NCBI RefSeq assembly: GCF_905163445.1
Contig: NC_053200.1
Span: 10,540,001-10,604,000, forward strand
DNA from: Pararge aegeria
Lineage: Eukaryota > Arthropoda > Insecta > Lepidoptera > Nymphalidae
DNA: 64,000 bases
Reading direction: 5' to 3'
Shown: in pieces, positions 1-9,990 of the stretch
How positions within the stretch are numbered: the stretch's first letter is position 1
Layout of the letters: each line of letters starts with the position of its first letter
Notes under the pieces: model-generated
The model's database searches: none
Seen by the model: the letters and a program-made list of their open reading frames with translations, nothing else
What the model was told of the DNA's origin: nothing
Translations under genes and position numbers: made by a program

Positions 1-2253
1 TTTTTCAAAATTCCAAATATTGTTCTGTGAACAATTCCGTAATACTTATTACATACTTCCGTTGTTTTTGCGGAACGTGTACCGTTCACGCATCGCACGC
101 ATCGGAATAGCTCAAAAAGGATATTTTTTGCAGCTTTTGCCACATTTCACACTGATGACCGTAGTGTGGTCGCGTTAGCTAATTCGTAATCGCATGCTAT
201 AATTGACATATTAGCAGGTTACTAATGAGTGAATGAAATGATGATGAGTGAATAAATAATGTTAATTTTTAAGTGTTCAAAACTACTCTATATAGTATAT
301 TTCAGATTAAATGTTATTTATGAAAATTAGGCTTAATTTGCTTAACTCGGAGAAAAGCAAGACCTGCAGGAGAATTTGTATGGTGTAATTTATAATTTCT
401 TAAATCTTTATTCTCCACACCAATCAGATCTTTGGCAATGTTATGTACTTTTCGCTCCGACACCGGAGCATCCTCAGGAGATGATGACTTTAAAATAGAT
501 AATTGTAAGCAATGTTTGGTGTATAGTATAAAGATTGAAGAAATTATAAATGACAGATTCCATTGCTTTTCGCACATTAGCAAATCAAGTTTAATTTTCA
601 TAATATATCATGGAATTCCGCAAAGTAAAGCCTATTTCTATACAATATTATGTTATTATTAGGTACAAAAATACTATACGGTCTTTCAGGAGTTTCAACC
701 CGATATAACATTGATTTTTGCTAACATTTCTGCATAGATAGATTGTCATGTTAAACATATAAAAAATTGTCTAGTAAAATTAATAATATCACTCAAAATA
801 TTACGACATGGTCGCGGTTCCATACTATCTCGTTATTATCTCTTTAACCATTCGTCAAATTTATATGCAGTAAAAGGGAAAAGTCTTTAATTAATAATAA
901 GTTTACTTATTTGGTTACGAATTCATAATTTTTGATAATATGACCAATAAACAAAAATAAAGATTTTAATAATATTTTTAATATTAAAAACGACTTTTTG
1001 TTACTTAATTATAAAAGTTTTACGTAATGCATGTGTCGCAACTTTATTTTAGGCATTATCAAGCTCTACAACTTTTCTAAAGAACTCAATCATGCATCTC
1101 TCATCTTTAAGGCAGCGTTCGTAAGGAACGTTTTCGTTCGACCGTTTTTTCCGACTTACTTTGCAGATCTGACTACTTCGCAAGGTTCTTTTGAAGTTTT
1201 GAGTTTTCAGTTTAATGAATAACCTATGACACTCCACAATAACGTAGCTTTCTATTGGTGAAATAATTTTGAAAATTGGCTCAGTAGATCCAGAAATTAC
1301 CCTAAGTCACAAACTCACAAACGTTACCTCTTTATAATATTAAGCTATGATTTTCCATATACAAAAAAAGTTTAGTTCTCTGGAATCCAGATTCAAAAAG
1401 ATAGAAGTCGGAGCCGTAAGCCCATGTGCTTTTTAAATCTGACGTTTAACGTCAAAGAAAACTAAGAAAACTATGCCTCCATAGTTTTCTAGAGGTAAGG
1501 AGGATCATCTGTGTATATGAAAAAGTGTCGTCAAAATGTATTAATTTAGGATGGCGCCACATTTGCATCAAGGTAACTCTTAAAAGAAGCGCCAAATATA
1601 AATATTGTTAGAGTAGGCTTGAAAAATAAACAAGGAAGTAAGGTTATATTTACCACAATATTTTGTACAACGTAAGTTGTTGAAATTCTCAATAATTAAC
1701 TACTTTAGTCGATAATGACATTAAATTTTTTAACTCGGCATACTTCAATTCATCTACGATTGCTACATTCATACCATACCCTGTGCATCCACCAGCGTCA
1801 TTGTGGAGGATTTTTGAACTGTTATTTAGCGCATACATCTGGACACTTTTTCAACTTTTCTCCCATATAAGATGACTCTCCTTACCTCTACCCTCCATAA
1901 AGAAAACGAACAAAAAATTGTTGTCTAAACCAGAAAGTCTGTCAAAAGTAAAACAGAGGAACACTCAATTAAAGCCATAAACAAGAATTGAATTGAATAT
2001 ATTATACGACTGAACAGGCAGTAAGTAGGCTGTATGGTTAATGATCTTTGCCTGTCCTGAAGGGTACAAATTAAAAATCATTAAACGGATTGAAGTAACA
2101 AAAATTTGTATAGAAAAAGTAAATTTTATTTATAAAAGTGTTCAAAAATTAATTATTAGTTTGTGACTTTACATTACTTTGCTTATCAGATGATAACCTG
2201 AAATATTCATATTTACATTACCTGAATATTGTATTTATTGATAATTATCAAGA
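1..2253. other. Upstream of Trnau1ap; repeats, no gene seen
   Basis: AT-rich sequence with only short frames. About 330-560 is a dispersed repeat shared with 18265-18570 (see that entry). The Trnau1ap promoter should lie close to 2254, but no clear TATA or initiator stands out. Confidence 0.5.
330..560. repeat. Dispersed repeat F, copy 1
   Basis: Shares GGAGAATTTGTATGGTGTAA and, further on, TTCGCTCCGACACCGGAGCA plus TCCTCAGGAGATGATGACTT with the copy at 18265-18570. Interspersed element of unknown class. Confidence 0.55.
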
Positions 2254-2286
2254 ATGTCCATGCAATGTCAATTATGGATGGGCAGT
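2254..2286 (+). CDS. Trnau1ap: Trnau1ap exon 1 (start, RNP2 of RRM1)
   Basis: Eleven codons ending LWMGS, then a strong donor GTAAGT at 2287. The RNP2 motif is split across intron 1 and completed by the LEPN start of exon 2, as expected for this family. Phase 0 exit. Confidence 0.82.
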
Positions 2287-5200
2287 GTAAGTTTTATTTT
2301 ATTTTCCGTGAATTCCGTTTGTTTGTTTATTTATTAAATACTACATTAATTTTAGTTGGAGCCGAATATGACGGAGAGTTTTATAATGGCAGCGTTTCAT
2401 CGTATGGGGCAACGTCCGCTTGCTGTAAAAGTAATGAGAAATAAATTTACCGGGGAACCAGCCGGGTATGCATTCGTTCACTTCCAGGTATGTTCTATTC
2501 TAAAAGGAAGTCTTTATCGTTCGTGTGTAAAACCTTGTGCCGCCGAGTTAGGATATCAGCTGTCATGCACTGGTGAGCACGTTTGTTAAAGCCCACCAAC
2601 CCACATTGAAGCAATGTGTGGGCTATGTTCTATGAAGATGATGTTGATAAATTGCCTTTTGTCATGAATCATTCATACATAAAATCTTGCTATAATGTCA
2701 GGTAATAGTAAGAAGAAGAGTACAGAAGAATTTTAAATATCTATTTGGAAAGATAAAGATGTATAGGAAGGCCAAAGAAGATATGAAAGGATGTGAAAAG
2801 TTGAGTTGAGTGAGGGCTAATAGAAGTTTAAAAAGCTGACAATACTCAGAATGGGATTGGTAGAATTGGATATCATGTGTATAGTCAACTTGGCCCCTCA
2901 AGAGGGCAATGAATTGGGGTGGTACGGGGGAATGCAGGGTCTTCTCCCTGCCCATACCACCTGCAAAAGGCCTAGCTCAGCTTTGCTTGTGCACTGGTAC
3001 TCCCAATAAGTAGCCTAGTTAGAATTTTCCAAAAAGTACTCTAGTAAGAATATACGCAATACACGTATGGTCCAGAATTGATTATTCTTCTATGGGATAT
3101 TAACTCATTTACTTTATATTTTTAAGACTGATGAAGAAGCTATAGACACAATGCACAAACTTAATGGAAAACCCATACCTGGTACATTTCCAGTTGTCCG
3201 ATTCAGACTAAACACAGCATCGAGGGAGGCTAGATCTAATATACAACAGGAGAGAGAGTTCTCCGTATGGGTTGGTGACCTTAGTCCTGATGTGGATGAC
3301 TATTCCCTATACAGGGTGTTTGCAGGAAAATACAATTCTATTAAAACTGCAAAAGGTATGAACTAATATTTCTAACTATGAGCCAATTATATATATTATT
3401 AATATCCCTACTTCCCTACTAATATTATAAATGTCAATGTAAGTTTGTTTGTTACGATTTTATGCAAAAACTACTTAACCAATTCTAATGAAACTTTGTA
3501 CACATATTCTTATGTGTAATAATAAGGATGTGTAGTAATATAGGATACTTTTTATCCCTACATTAAGCTTGGTTCCTTTGGAAGAGGGGATGAAAGTGTT
3601 TGACGATTTTACACTATGACTCAGACAAATTATAACCTATGATAAAGTTAAATAATTATTTTTGTACTATTAAGTAACTATGTCTAATCTGGAATCCTTT
3701 CCAATAAATAATTTTGTTAACAGCTATTTGATAATCAAGTAAATATTAATCTTTCAGTTATATTAGATGGCTCTGGCTATACAAAAGGTTATGGCTTTGT
3801 GCGTTTTGGCAGTGAAGATGAACAGCGTAATGCACTGTACGCTATGAATGGATACACAGGTCTAGGAAATAAGCCTCTTAAAATATGTACAGCTGTGCCA
3901 AAGCCTAAAGGGGCTGTTACCCCACAGAACTCTTCACCTGCAACTGCAAACGCACCAACATATAACAGTGGCACGGTATGAACTGTGATTGTATTGATGC
4001 ATATTCTTGTGTGCTTTAATGTAGATCTCTTTTTACGTCTATCTTTATATAAAGATAAACTACACAATTTTGTGTGTGTGTGCATGAACAAATTAAGTTA
4101 TGAGTAATATATATTAATTTATTATTATACAGCATATGTTTAAAGCCGCAAAAGTTATGCTTATTCATGTAGTCACAGATAAATGTAACTTACACGCTTA
4201 TATAAGTCATGACTTAAGTCATAATATTAATAAATCCTTATTAAAGTTAATAATGATTTATTTAGGGTAGAAGAAAAATATGCTTCTAATAGAGTGCCTA
4301 AGGTAAATTTAAGCTAGATTAATATTCGTATAGATATTTTTCATCATCATTAAGGGTCCTTATTCTCTGTTGCATTCAAAGCATAATCAAAGAACTAGTT
4401 TTGTTGTTGTCAAACTAAGTAAGTACTTGTGTTGTGTTGTGAGTTTGAATCTGCAATCACAGAAATCAGGGCCCTTTCCCAAAATACTGTAATATTGTTC
4501 TCAGATTCATGTGATGAAATTTATAAAGAGCTGACTTCATGTAGATTATGTTGGAGCCGTTAGAAATTAGTCAGTCAGGTATAATCAAACGAAATCCTTG
4601 TAAGTTCAGCCAAATATTTCATCCTACGGCCCAGCCAATATGTTTTATTAGCCAGCCAGTTATACAGTGAAAACTGGACTTGAGTTTAATATTAACGATT
4701 AAAGTTATGGGTTTAAAATAACTGCCATACTCCCTAACAGGCTCGCCTGCCTCCATTTTAGACTGTATCATGTGAGACTACCATGTGAGATTGCAGTCAA
4801 GGGCTACCTGTAGTGGAAAAAAAAATATTTAAGAATATTTTTAATTAAATTGAGTTTTGTCATTCATGCTAGATTAGTATTAACTTTGTATAGGACAATA
4901 TTGTACGTGTTTTTATATTTCATAATTCCATTACCTACTTCAGAATACCCACGCCAATCATAAGCGCTTTGCACCCTGAGTATTTTCTACGCAATGACAA
5001 CCCACTTTAAGGCATTTTAACTGTAGCGCTATTAGCTATATTTGCATTTACAGACTTTTTTTTACTCGACTTATAAAAGTAATCAATATTTTTGTTTCTT
5101 TTTAGTGTAAAGTTTATTATCAAATTGCTTAGAAAATAATAAAAACAAATAAGGGAAGGGTCTTTTTTTTTATTAACTACAGGCCAGCGCTTGACGTCAT

Positions 5201-8200
5201 TCATGCCCGTTAGCAATGATGAGGTCTAGGTTGGAGCACGTTTGCCTAGAAAATATTCACTCTAGGAGTCTAAACTATACGTGGCAGGAAACACAGTTGC
5301 CGGGAGGACGTTCCACATCTTAGCGGCACGTATCAGAAACGCGGATAAAAAACTCGTCTTTTTATTGCGTGTTTCTTTTTTTATCGCACTTATATTTTTA
5401 AAACAAACTTGACACGAATAACTAATGAAAACATTGCTTACATTATAAGACAAGTAAAAAAAATACTTTAAGCGATACAAGGCTTGTCATGCGTATTGAC
5501 ACATATATTATGTATGCAGAGTTGTGAGAGCTTTAGTATCGATACAAATTCAAAAATCTGCCTTTGAAACCACTACGTCTGTGCGTAGAAAATACGCCGT
5601 ATGCATAATATAAGAAGCTATATAAGCTGTATAGTGCATTTTACAAGCTTTAAAACTGCCCTGGAGGCATTATACAACTTGAATAGCGTTTTAAATTGTC
5701 ATGCTAGTTACTTAGTTTTCTATATTTATAGCTGCAACTACGCTTTGAGACGAATGAAAAAAAGCTTTCGCATTCAAAAACGCTTGGTTTACCTATACCT
5801 AATTTTCGTTACGCGTTGCTTGAAACCTTGAAAATTATTGCCAGATGCAAAAGATGTATCGACTGCGGACGTGTAATGTTTTTTTCTTGCAATATATAGA
5901 CTATGCTAAAAATGGGAGTGCGCCGGTCGAGACGGATGACAGAATGAGACGGTTTTAGGACCGTATTCCGATTCGGATTCAGATTATTATAAGTATAGCT
6001 TATTCATAAGGCACATATCTAGGCTATCCTTACTAATATTATAAATGTGAATGTATGGATGTTTGTTACGCTTTCACGCAAGAACTACACATTCGATCGT
6101 CATGAACCCTTGTACACGTATTCTTGGATAATTTCATATTTTATTAATACATATTCTTTATTTAAAAAAACACATGCTTTGGAGGTACATTATGAACTGT
6201 CTCTGAGACCCATCTGTGAAATCGAAATCGTAAACTACTGCCATAGTTTTTACTGAAAGAAATCATTTACAGCCCCAACATCTCATGCATAATTAAAATC
6301 ATGTGACACCTGTCACTTTATTAGGTACGCGTCGCGTAGTGCAGTAATATGCGCGTGTCAGTCTTTTATCTTCAATATATGTAAACACTTCGAATGGTTT
6401 GAATAAGTTTGCATGGAAAAATGAATATCCTTCTTTGGATTTAATATTTTTACAGGGTGAATCCTTATGAAATATATATACTTTTATGCATCCTTCAAAA
6501 TTATTTCGTAATTTTGGTTACACGTTGTATACGTAGGATTCTTACTCTTTACCGATTCTAAAAAACACTACACAGTCGATTGCATCCGCTAGTTTAGACT
6601 AAACGCATCTGGCAATCATCTGGCTTTTCTTTCAATAATTCGATTATAAAGTTATAGAGAAACGAAAATAACGTGCAGTTATAATTATAGGAGTACAACC
6701 ATTATTACGATCCGTCCGCGTATTGGCAAAATTACTCAGCGTGGTCGGGTTACTATGGGCAGGACCAAAATGCCGCGGCCACTCAGCCGCAGCAACAACA
6801 GCCACAGCTCCCGGACACTGCGCAACCGCCGCCCGCGAAAGTACAAAATGACGAGTTGGCTCTTGTTGGTGAGTATCCGGAAAAAAAGATGAACCTCCTG
6901 ACCTTGGCCCCTGACGACCTCCGCAGTAATAATTTAAATGGGAGGTCCGATTCAAGCACAGCTGGCATGGGCCGGAAACAATTATCTCCCCGGGGAAAGG
7001 ATATTAAGTTTTCTTCTCCCACAGCTTTATCAACTCTCAGAGCACTGGCGCACCAGTGGAAATAATATCCCAATAATATATGTTTAATAATAAACGGGGG
7101 TAAACTACTCCTATTCCATGTATCCGTGCATCCCCTAGTCAGGGGATATAATTTTTGTTCCCTCTGCAGGTAATAGGAGAAGTTTACCCGCGTTTATTAT
7201 TTGGATTTTTTCATATATTTTTTAGTTATAGACGGTATGGGAGAAATTTTATAGCAATGTAACGTTTTTCTTTTACGCGCCATCTTGTAGCGTTTTTCTT
7301 TTATTCATTTCTAAGTTACATTTTTATTTTATGTTATTCATCCAATTTAACCTCAGTTTTTGATTGTAAATATCAGAAAATGTAAATAATTTTATTAAAA
7401 CTAACAATTATTGATTGAGTAAAAAACAAAAAAACATTTTCTAGTTATGGAAATCGAACCAACAATCTTGTACTCAGAAAGAAGATAAAATTTTATGATG
7501 GGGAGAAAAATGTTTCCTTCCCATAGCCTTGCTGGAAGGTGAAATTTGTGGATGCGTGTGTGTGATGTGGAAATACGGGATTTTATTTCCTCTGGTATGG
7601 TGAGAGGCTTCAGCGTGGTTACCACCCTACTGAGAGACACCTGCGGTCAAGAGTTTAGCGTTCCGGTGCGATGTTTAGTAACCGATAAGGTTAGCCCGCT
7701 ACATCCCGATAATATTATAAACGCCAGAGTTTGTACGGATGGATGAATGGATGATTGTTTGATGTTACTCTGTCACGCTAAAACTACAAAACGAATTTGT
7801 CGGAATTTTAGATTTGAGATAGATTATAACCCTGGATTAACACATAGGCTGCTTTTTATCCTGGAGAAATGTACGGTACCCCCAGGATACATGAAAAACC
7901 AAAAACCCGCGTACAAAGCCACGGGCAACAGATATTTATTTAATATAGTCTGGTGGCGTCTGCGACCCTGGCTGATTACCACTCTACCGAGGTGCCAAGC
8001 GCTTAACACGTTGACTGCTGCCTAACATTAACAAATACGGTACACGAGTGCGGCAGGATTACACGCTAGGCGTGTTTTCAGCACTGATGAAGCGTATTCG
8101 AAACAGGCGCTACGAGCATGCGGCCCCACACGCCTGGCGTGTTTAAACTTATCGCGACAGCTATGCGGCCTTTACGCAACAGGTGTGTTATTACATCACT

Positions 8201-9937
8201 CGTATTTTCTCATTTATTTATTGAACAACATGAAAACCCAACACTTGTCGCATTTGAATAGCAATTTGTATTTTTTTGTTGGATAAAATAGAATAAAACT
8301 TTAATGTAGTCAACACAGATTTTCTTTTTTTCAAAAATAATCATTTTCTAAAGAGCTTTAAATATAGTGGCTTTACATCTGGTAGGTACACTATTTTACT
8401 ATATTCAAAATCGCGGCAACGTCAACCTGTGTGTAACTTGTGAATGTCATTTACGAATCATGATAAATAAATAAGTAAAAAAACAGTATTAAATACCTAC
8501 TTACATACGAATGCGGATTGCCGACAAAGAAGCAAATTTTAAAATAATATGCATTTTAAATATAATAATCCTTCCAGTAAATATAGAGAACCATTGTTAA
8601 ATTTACTTTTAAATTCGAAACAATAGTAACTCATTCCTGAGTAGTTTATTGGTACCGCTGGCCGCACCGATAACGTTTATTTAAGACGATAAGAAAAAAT
8701 AAGGATGCGGATGCATCGTTTTGTAATTCTGTCGGTATAATGGAATGCAAACCGATATTTATAAAATAAATTATTGACGATACCGATACCAATGAAAATA
8801 GTGCAGGCGAACTCAGGCGTACAAATATTAAAAAATATACAAATAGACGTCAAACTTATGTTGCGGATACCTTTATTGCAGAAAAACATTGTAGAGTATG
8901 CTAAAATATAGGACGACGATCCTATATCGATATCAATATCTATTTCGCGTCCCTATAAAATATTTTAAAACAATGCAATTATCTAGGTGGGTATTATTTA
9001 GTGATCGATGGTATTATACTATTGTTGCAAATATTTGGTCGAAAACATGTTTTTTATATGAACTTGTTAGTTATACGTGTGATGGTCGATTCTCTCGATG
9101 GCATGGGAATTATTAAGAAAAACACTCATGTATAATGATTAGATAACTCACAAAACAACGAATTTTAAGTAGGTATACTGTCTAATATGTAATAAAACGT
9201 AATTGCGTTAACGTTTAACTAATATTTAATAAAACGTACTTGCGGTAACGTATAACACACTTGTTGCGTAAAGGCCGCTCTAACAGTATATTTAAACAAC
9301 ACAGCGTTTGTGTTTGCCGCACTCGCAGAACGCCGGAAAAACACGCCCAGCGTGTTCGGCCGCATCCTTGTAGGTACATTTATTTTAACACGCCTAGCGT
9401 GTTCGAGCCGCACACGCGTTACGTAGTTTTCAAACACAAACGTTGTGTTTTCAGCAGCCAACGTGTTAAGCGTTCCGGTACGGTGTTTAAAGAAAGATTA
9501 GGGGTGAATTTGAGTTTAACATAACTTCCTTACATCTAACATGTCATCCCACTACCAACTTAGCCTGCATCATTACTAACCACTAGAGACAAAACACATA
9601 AGTCACAACCAAGACCCAAGACTTACAATGCCTTTGGGTAGAACCGGGAACCTAATTCCGAGCTGGCATTGAAAGTTTCGACACAGATAAACTCAGGACC
9701 TACCCAATTATAAATGAACCAATTACTAATGAACTCATAATCCGTAGTCGACCATGCTAACCACTAGGTGAGACTTTGTAATTATTGTGCTTATACGAAA
9801 TAATTCTATTTACAGATCACAAGAGAGTTATTGACGTGGATCAGATGAACCAAGAATTCCTGGACCCGGAATTATGTGTTTGGGACGCGCTCGAAGCGTC
9901 GCAGTGGTTCCCGCAAGAAATCGTGGAAGCACATTAA
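2254..9937 (+). CDS. Trnau1ap: tRNA selenocysteine 1-associated protein 1 (SECp43) homologue, six exons
   Basis: Coding exons join(2254..2286, 2356..2487, 3127..3355, 3758..3975, 6691..6868, 9816..9937); 912 nt, 303 aa plus stop. Every intron is GT..AG and all phases agree. RRM1 (about residues 6-88) has RNP2 LWMGSL and RNP1 AGYAFVHF. RRM2 (about 100-180) has RNP2 VWVGDL and RNP1 KGYGFVRF. A Tyr/Gln/Pro-rich linker and a conserved acidic tail (DVDQMNQEFLDPEL) follow. This order and the LW-MG-LEP start match vertebrate SECp43, which is about 287 aa. In vertebrates SECp43 associates with tRNA-Sec and the Sec-insertion machinery; many insects keep it without selenoproteins, so the role here may be general RNA binding. 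The start is the first ATG in exon 1; a second in-frame ATG two codons on could also serve. It converges on Bdp1. Introns 4 and 5 (2.7 and 2.9 kb) carry repeats. Confidence 0.9.
2356..2487 (+). CDS. Trnau1ap: Trnau1ap exon 2 (RRM1 core)
   Basis: 44 codons from LEPNMTESF to AGYAFVHFQ. Acceptor ATTTTAG, donor CAG|GTATGT, phase 0 on both sides. It contains RNP1 of RRM1 (AGYAFVHF). Confidence 0.9.
3127..3355 (+). CDS. Trnau1ap: Trnau1ap exon 3 (end of RRM1, start of RRM2)
   Basis: 76 codons plus one base. It includes HKLNGKPIPG (RRM1 alpha-2/beta-4) and FSVWVGDLSPDVDD (RRM2 RNP2, a very SECp43-like stretch). Acceptor TTTTTAAG, donor AAAAG|GTATG, phase 1 exit. Confidence 0.9.
3403..3690 (+). repeat. 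Dispersed repeat D, copy in Trnau1ap intron 3
   Basis: Begins near CCCTACTAATATTATAAATG and continues with TTTGTTTGTTACGATTTTAT, AAAAACTACTTAACC and GAAACTTTGTACACATATTC. A closely similar copy is at 54271-54750; eroded relatives are at 6020, 7764 and 22915. The motif is widespread in Lepidoptera. Confidence 0.65.
3758..3975 (+). CDS. Trnau1ap: Trnau1ap exon 4 (rest of RRM2)
   Basis: Entered in phase 1; reads VILDGSGYTKGYGFVRF through GLGNKPLKICTAVPK. Acceptor CTTTCAG, donor ACG|GTATGA. If the donor were not used the frame would stop within two codons. Confidence 0.9.
4700..4828 (+). repeat. SINE B, 3' fragment
   Basis: Matches the 3' half of the SINE B element at 15468-15750: CATACTCCCTAACAGGCTCG, TTTTAGACTGTATCATG, then GAGATTGCAGTCAAGGGCTA and a poly(A) run. 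Confidence 0.65.
6020..6175 (+). repeat. Dispersed repeat D, fragment
   Basis: CCTTACTAATATTATAAATG, then TGTTTGTTACGCTTTCACGC, CGATCGTCATGAACCC and TTGTACACGTATTCTTGG. Confidence 0.6.
6176..6540 (+). repeat. Dispersed repeat E, copy 1
   Basis: Shares GTCTCTGAGACCCATCTGTG, CACTTTATTAGGTACGCGTC, CTTTTATCTTCAATA and TTTCGTAATTTTGGTTACAC with 59950-60410. A short minus-strand fragment of the same element is at 11235-11280. Confidence 0.65.
6691..6868 (+). CDS. Trnau1ap: Trnau1ap exon 5 (Tyr/Gln/Pro-rich linker)
   Basis: 59 codons plus one base: a Tyr/Trp-rich segment (HYYDPSAYWQNYSAWSGYYG), then a short Gln run and a Pro-rich stretch. It corresponds to the Tyr/Gln-rich region after RRM2 in vertebrate SECp43. 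Acceptor ATTATAG, donor G|GTGAGT. Confidence 0.85.
7086..7201. repeat. 116-bp inverted-repeat element (MITE-like)
   Basis: The 30-nt arms 7086-7115 and 7172-7201 are complementary at 28 of 30 positions, around a 56-nt centre. Related fragments (GGAGAAGTTTAC..., GGGATAATA) are visible near 11742-11800. Probably a small non-autonomous DNA element. Confidence 0.65.
7580..7708 (+). repeat. SINE B, internal fragment
   Basis: TGGTGAGAGGCTTCAGCGTG, GTTACCACCCTACTGA, AGCGTTCCGGTGCGATG, AAGGTTAGCCCGCTA, all in SINE B order. Confidence 0.6.
7764..7925 (+). repeat. Dispersed repeat D-related fragment
   Basis: AACTACAAAACGAATTTG, then ACCCTGGATTAACACATAGG, CTGCTTTTTATCCTGGAG and AAGCCACGGGCAACAG, in the order seen in lepidopteran D-type repeats. 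It abuts a split SINE B copy. Confidence 0.5.
7949..9530 (+). repeat. SINE B copy split by a DNA transposon
   Basis: The left part (7949-8002) reads GTCTGGTGGCGTCTGCGA, TTACCACTCTACCGAGG, GCCAAGC; the right part (from 9470) reads GCGTTCCGGTACGGTG and AGGGGTG. The two parts are adjacent in intact SINE B copies and here are separated by the 8007-9465 element and its TTAA repeats. Confidence 0.7.
8007..9465. mobile_element. PiggyBac-like non-autonomous element, 1459 bp, TTAA target duplication
   Basis: Flanked on both sides by TTAA (8003-8006 and 9466-9469). The terminal inverted repeats CACGTTGACTGCTG and CACGTTGGCTGCTG differ at one base. Subterminal arms of about 190-220 bp are inverted relative to each other (GCGGCCTTTACGCAACA on the left against TTGTTGCGTAAAGGCCGC on the right). 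Each arm has two copies of ACACGCnnnGCGTGT (8061-8075, 8128-8142; 9341-9355, 9388-9402). No transposase frame is visible. The TTAA target is the piggyBac signature. Confidence 0.82.
9816..9937 (+). CDS. Trnau1ap: Trnau1ap exon 6 (conserved C-terminus, stop)
   Basis: Entered in phase 1 after TTTACAG; begins DHKRVIDVDQMN and ends EIVEAH with TAA at 9935-9937. The acidic segment with a Trp near the end parallels the vertebrate C-terminus. Confidence 0.88.
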
Positions 9938-9984
9938 AATGATTAGCTTAATCGAAATAGTTTTTATAAGAATTCTAGATTTTA

Positions 9985-9990
9985 AATAAA
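9985..9990 (+). terminator. Probable poly(A) signal of Trnau1ap
   Basis: AATAAA 48 nt after the stop codon, followed by T-rich sequence from about 10029. This would give a very short 3' UTR. Confidence 0.6.

Larger units (their letters stand above)
3976..6690. other. Trnau1ap intron 4 (no other gene)
   Basis: 2.7-kb intron. Contents: unremarkable AT-rich DNA to 4700, a SINE B 3' fragment at 4700-4828, unassigned sequence to 6020, a repeat D fragment at 6020-6175, and repeat E at 6176-6540. Confidence 0.7.
6869..9815. other. Trnau1ap intron 5 (mobile-element rich)
   Basis: 2.9-kb intron largely made of small elements: a CCCCGGGGAAAGGATATTAA-type repeat at about 6940-7080, a 116-bp hairpin element (7086-7201), SINE B fragments, a repeat D fragment (7764-7925), and the 1459-bp TTAA-flanked element. 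Confidence 0.7.
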
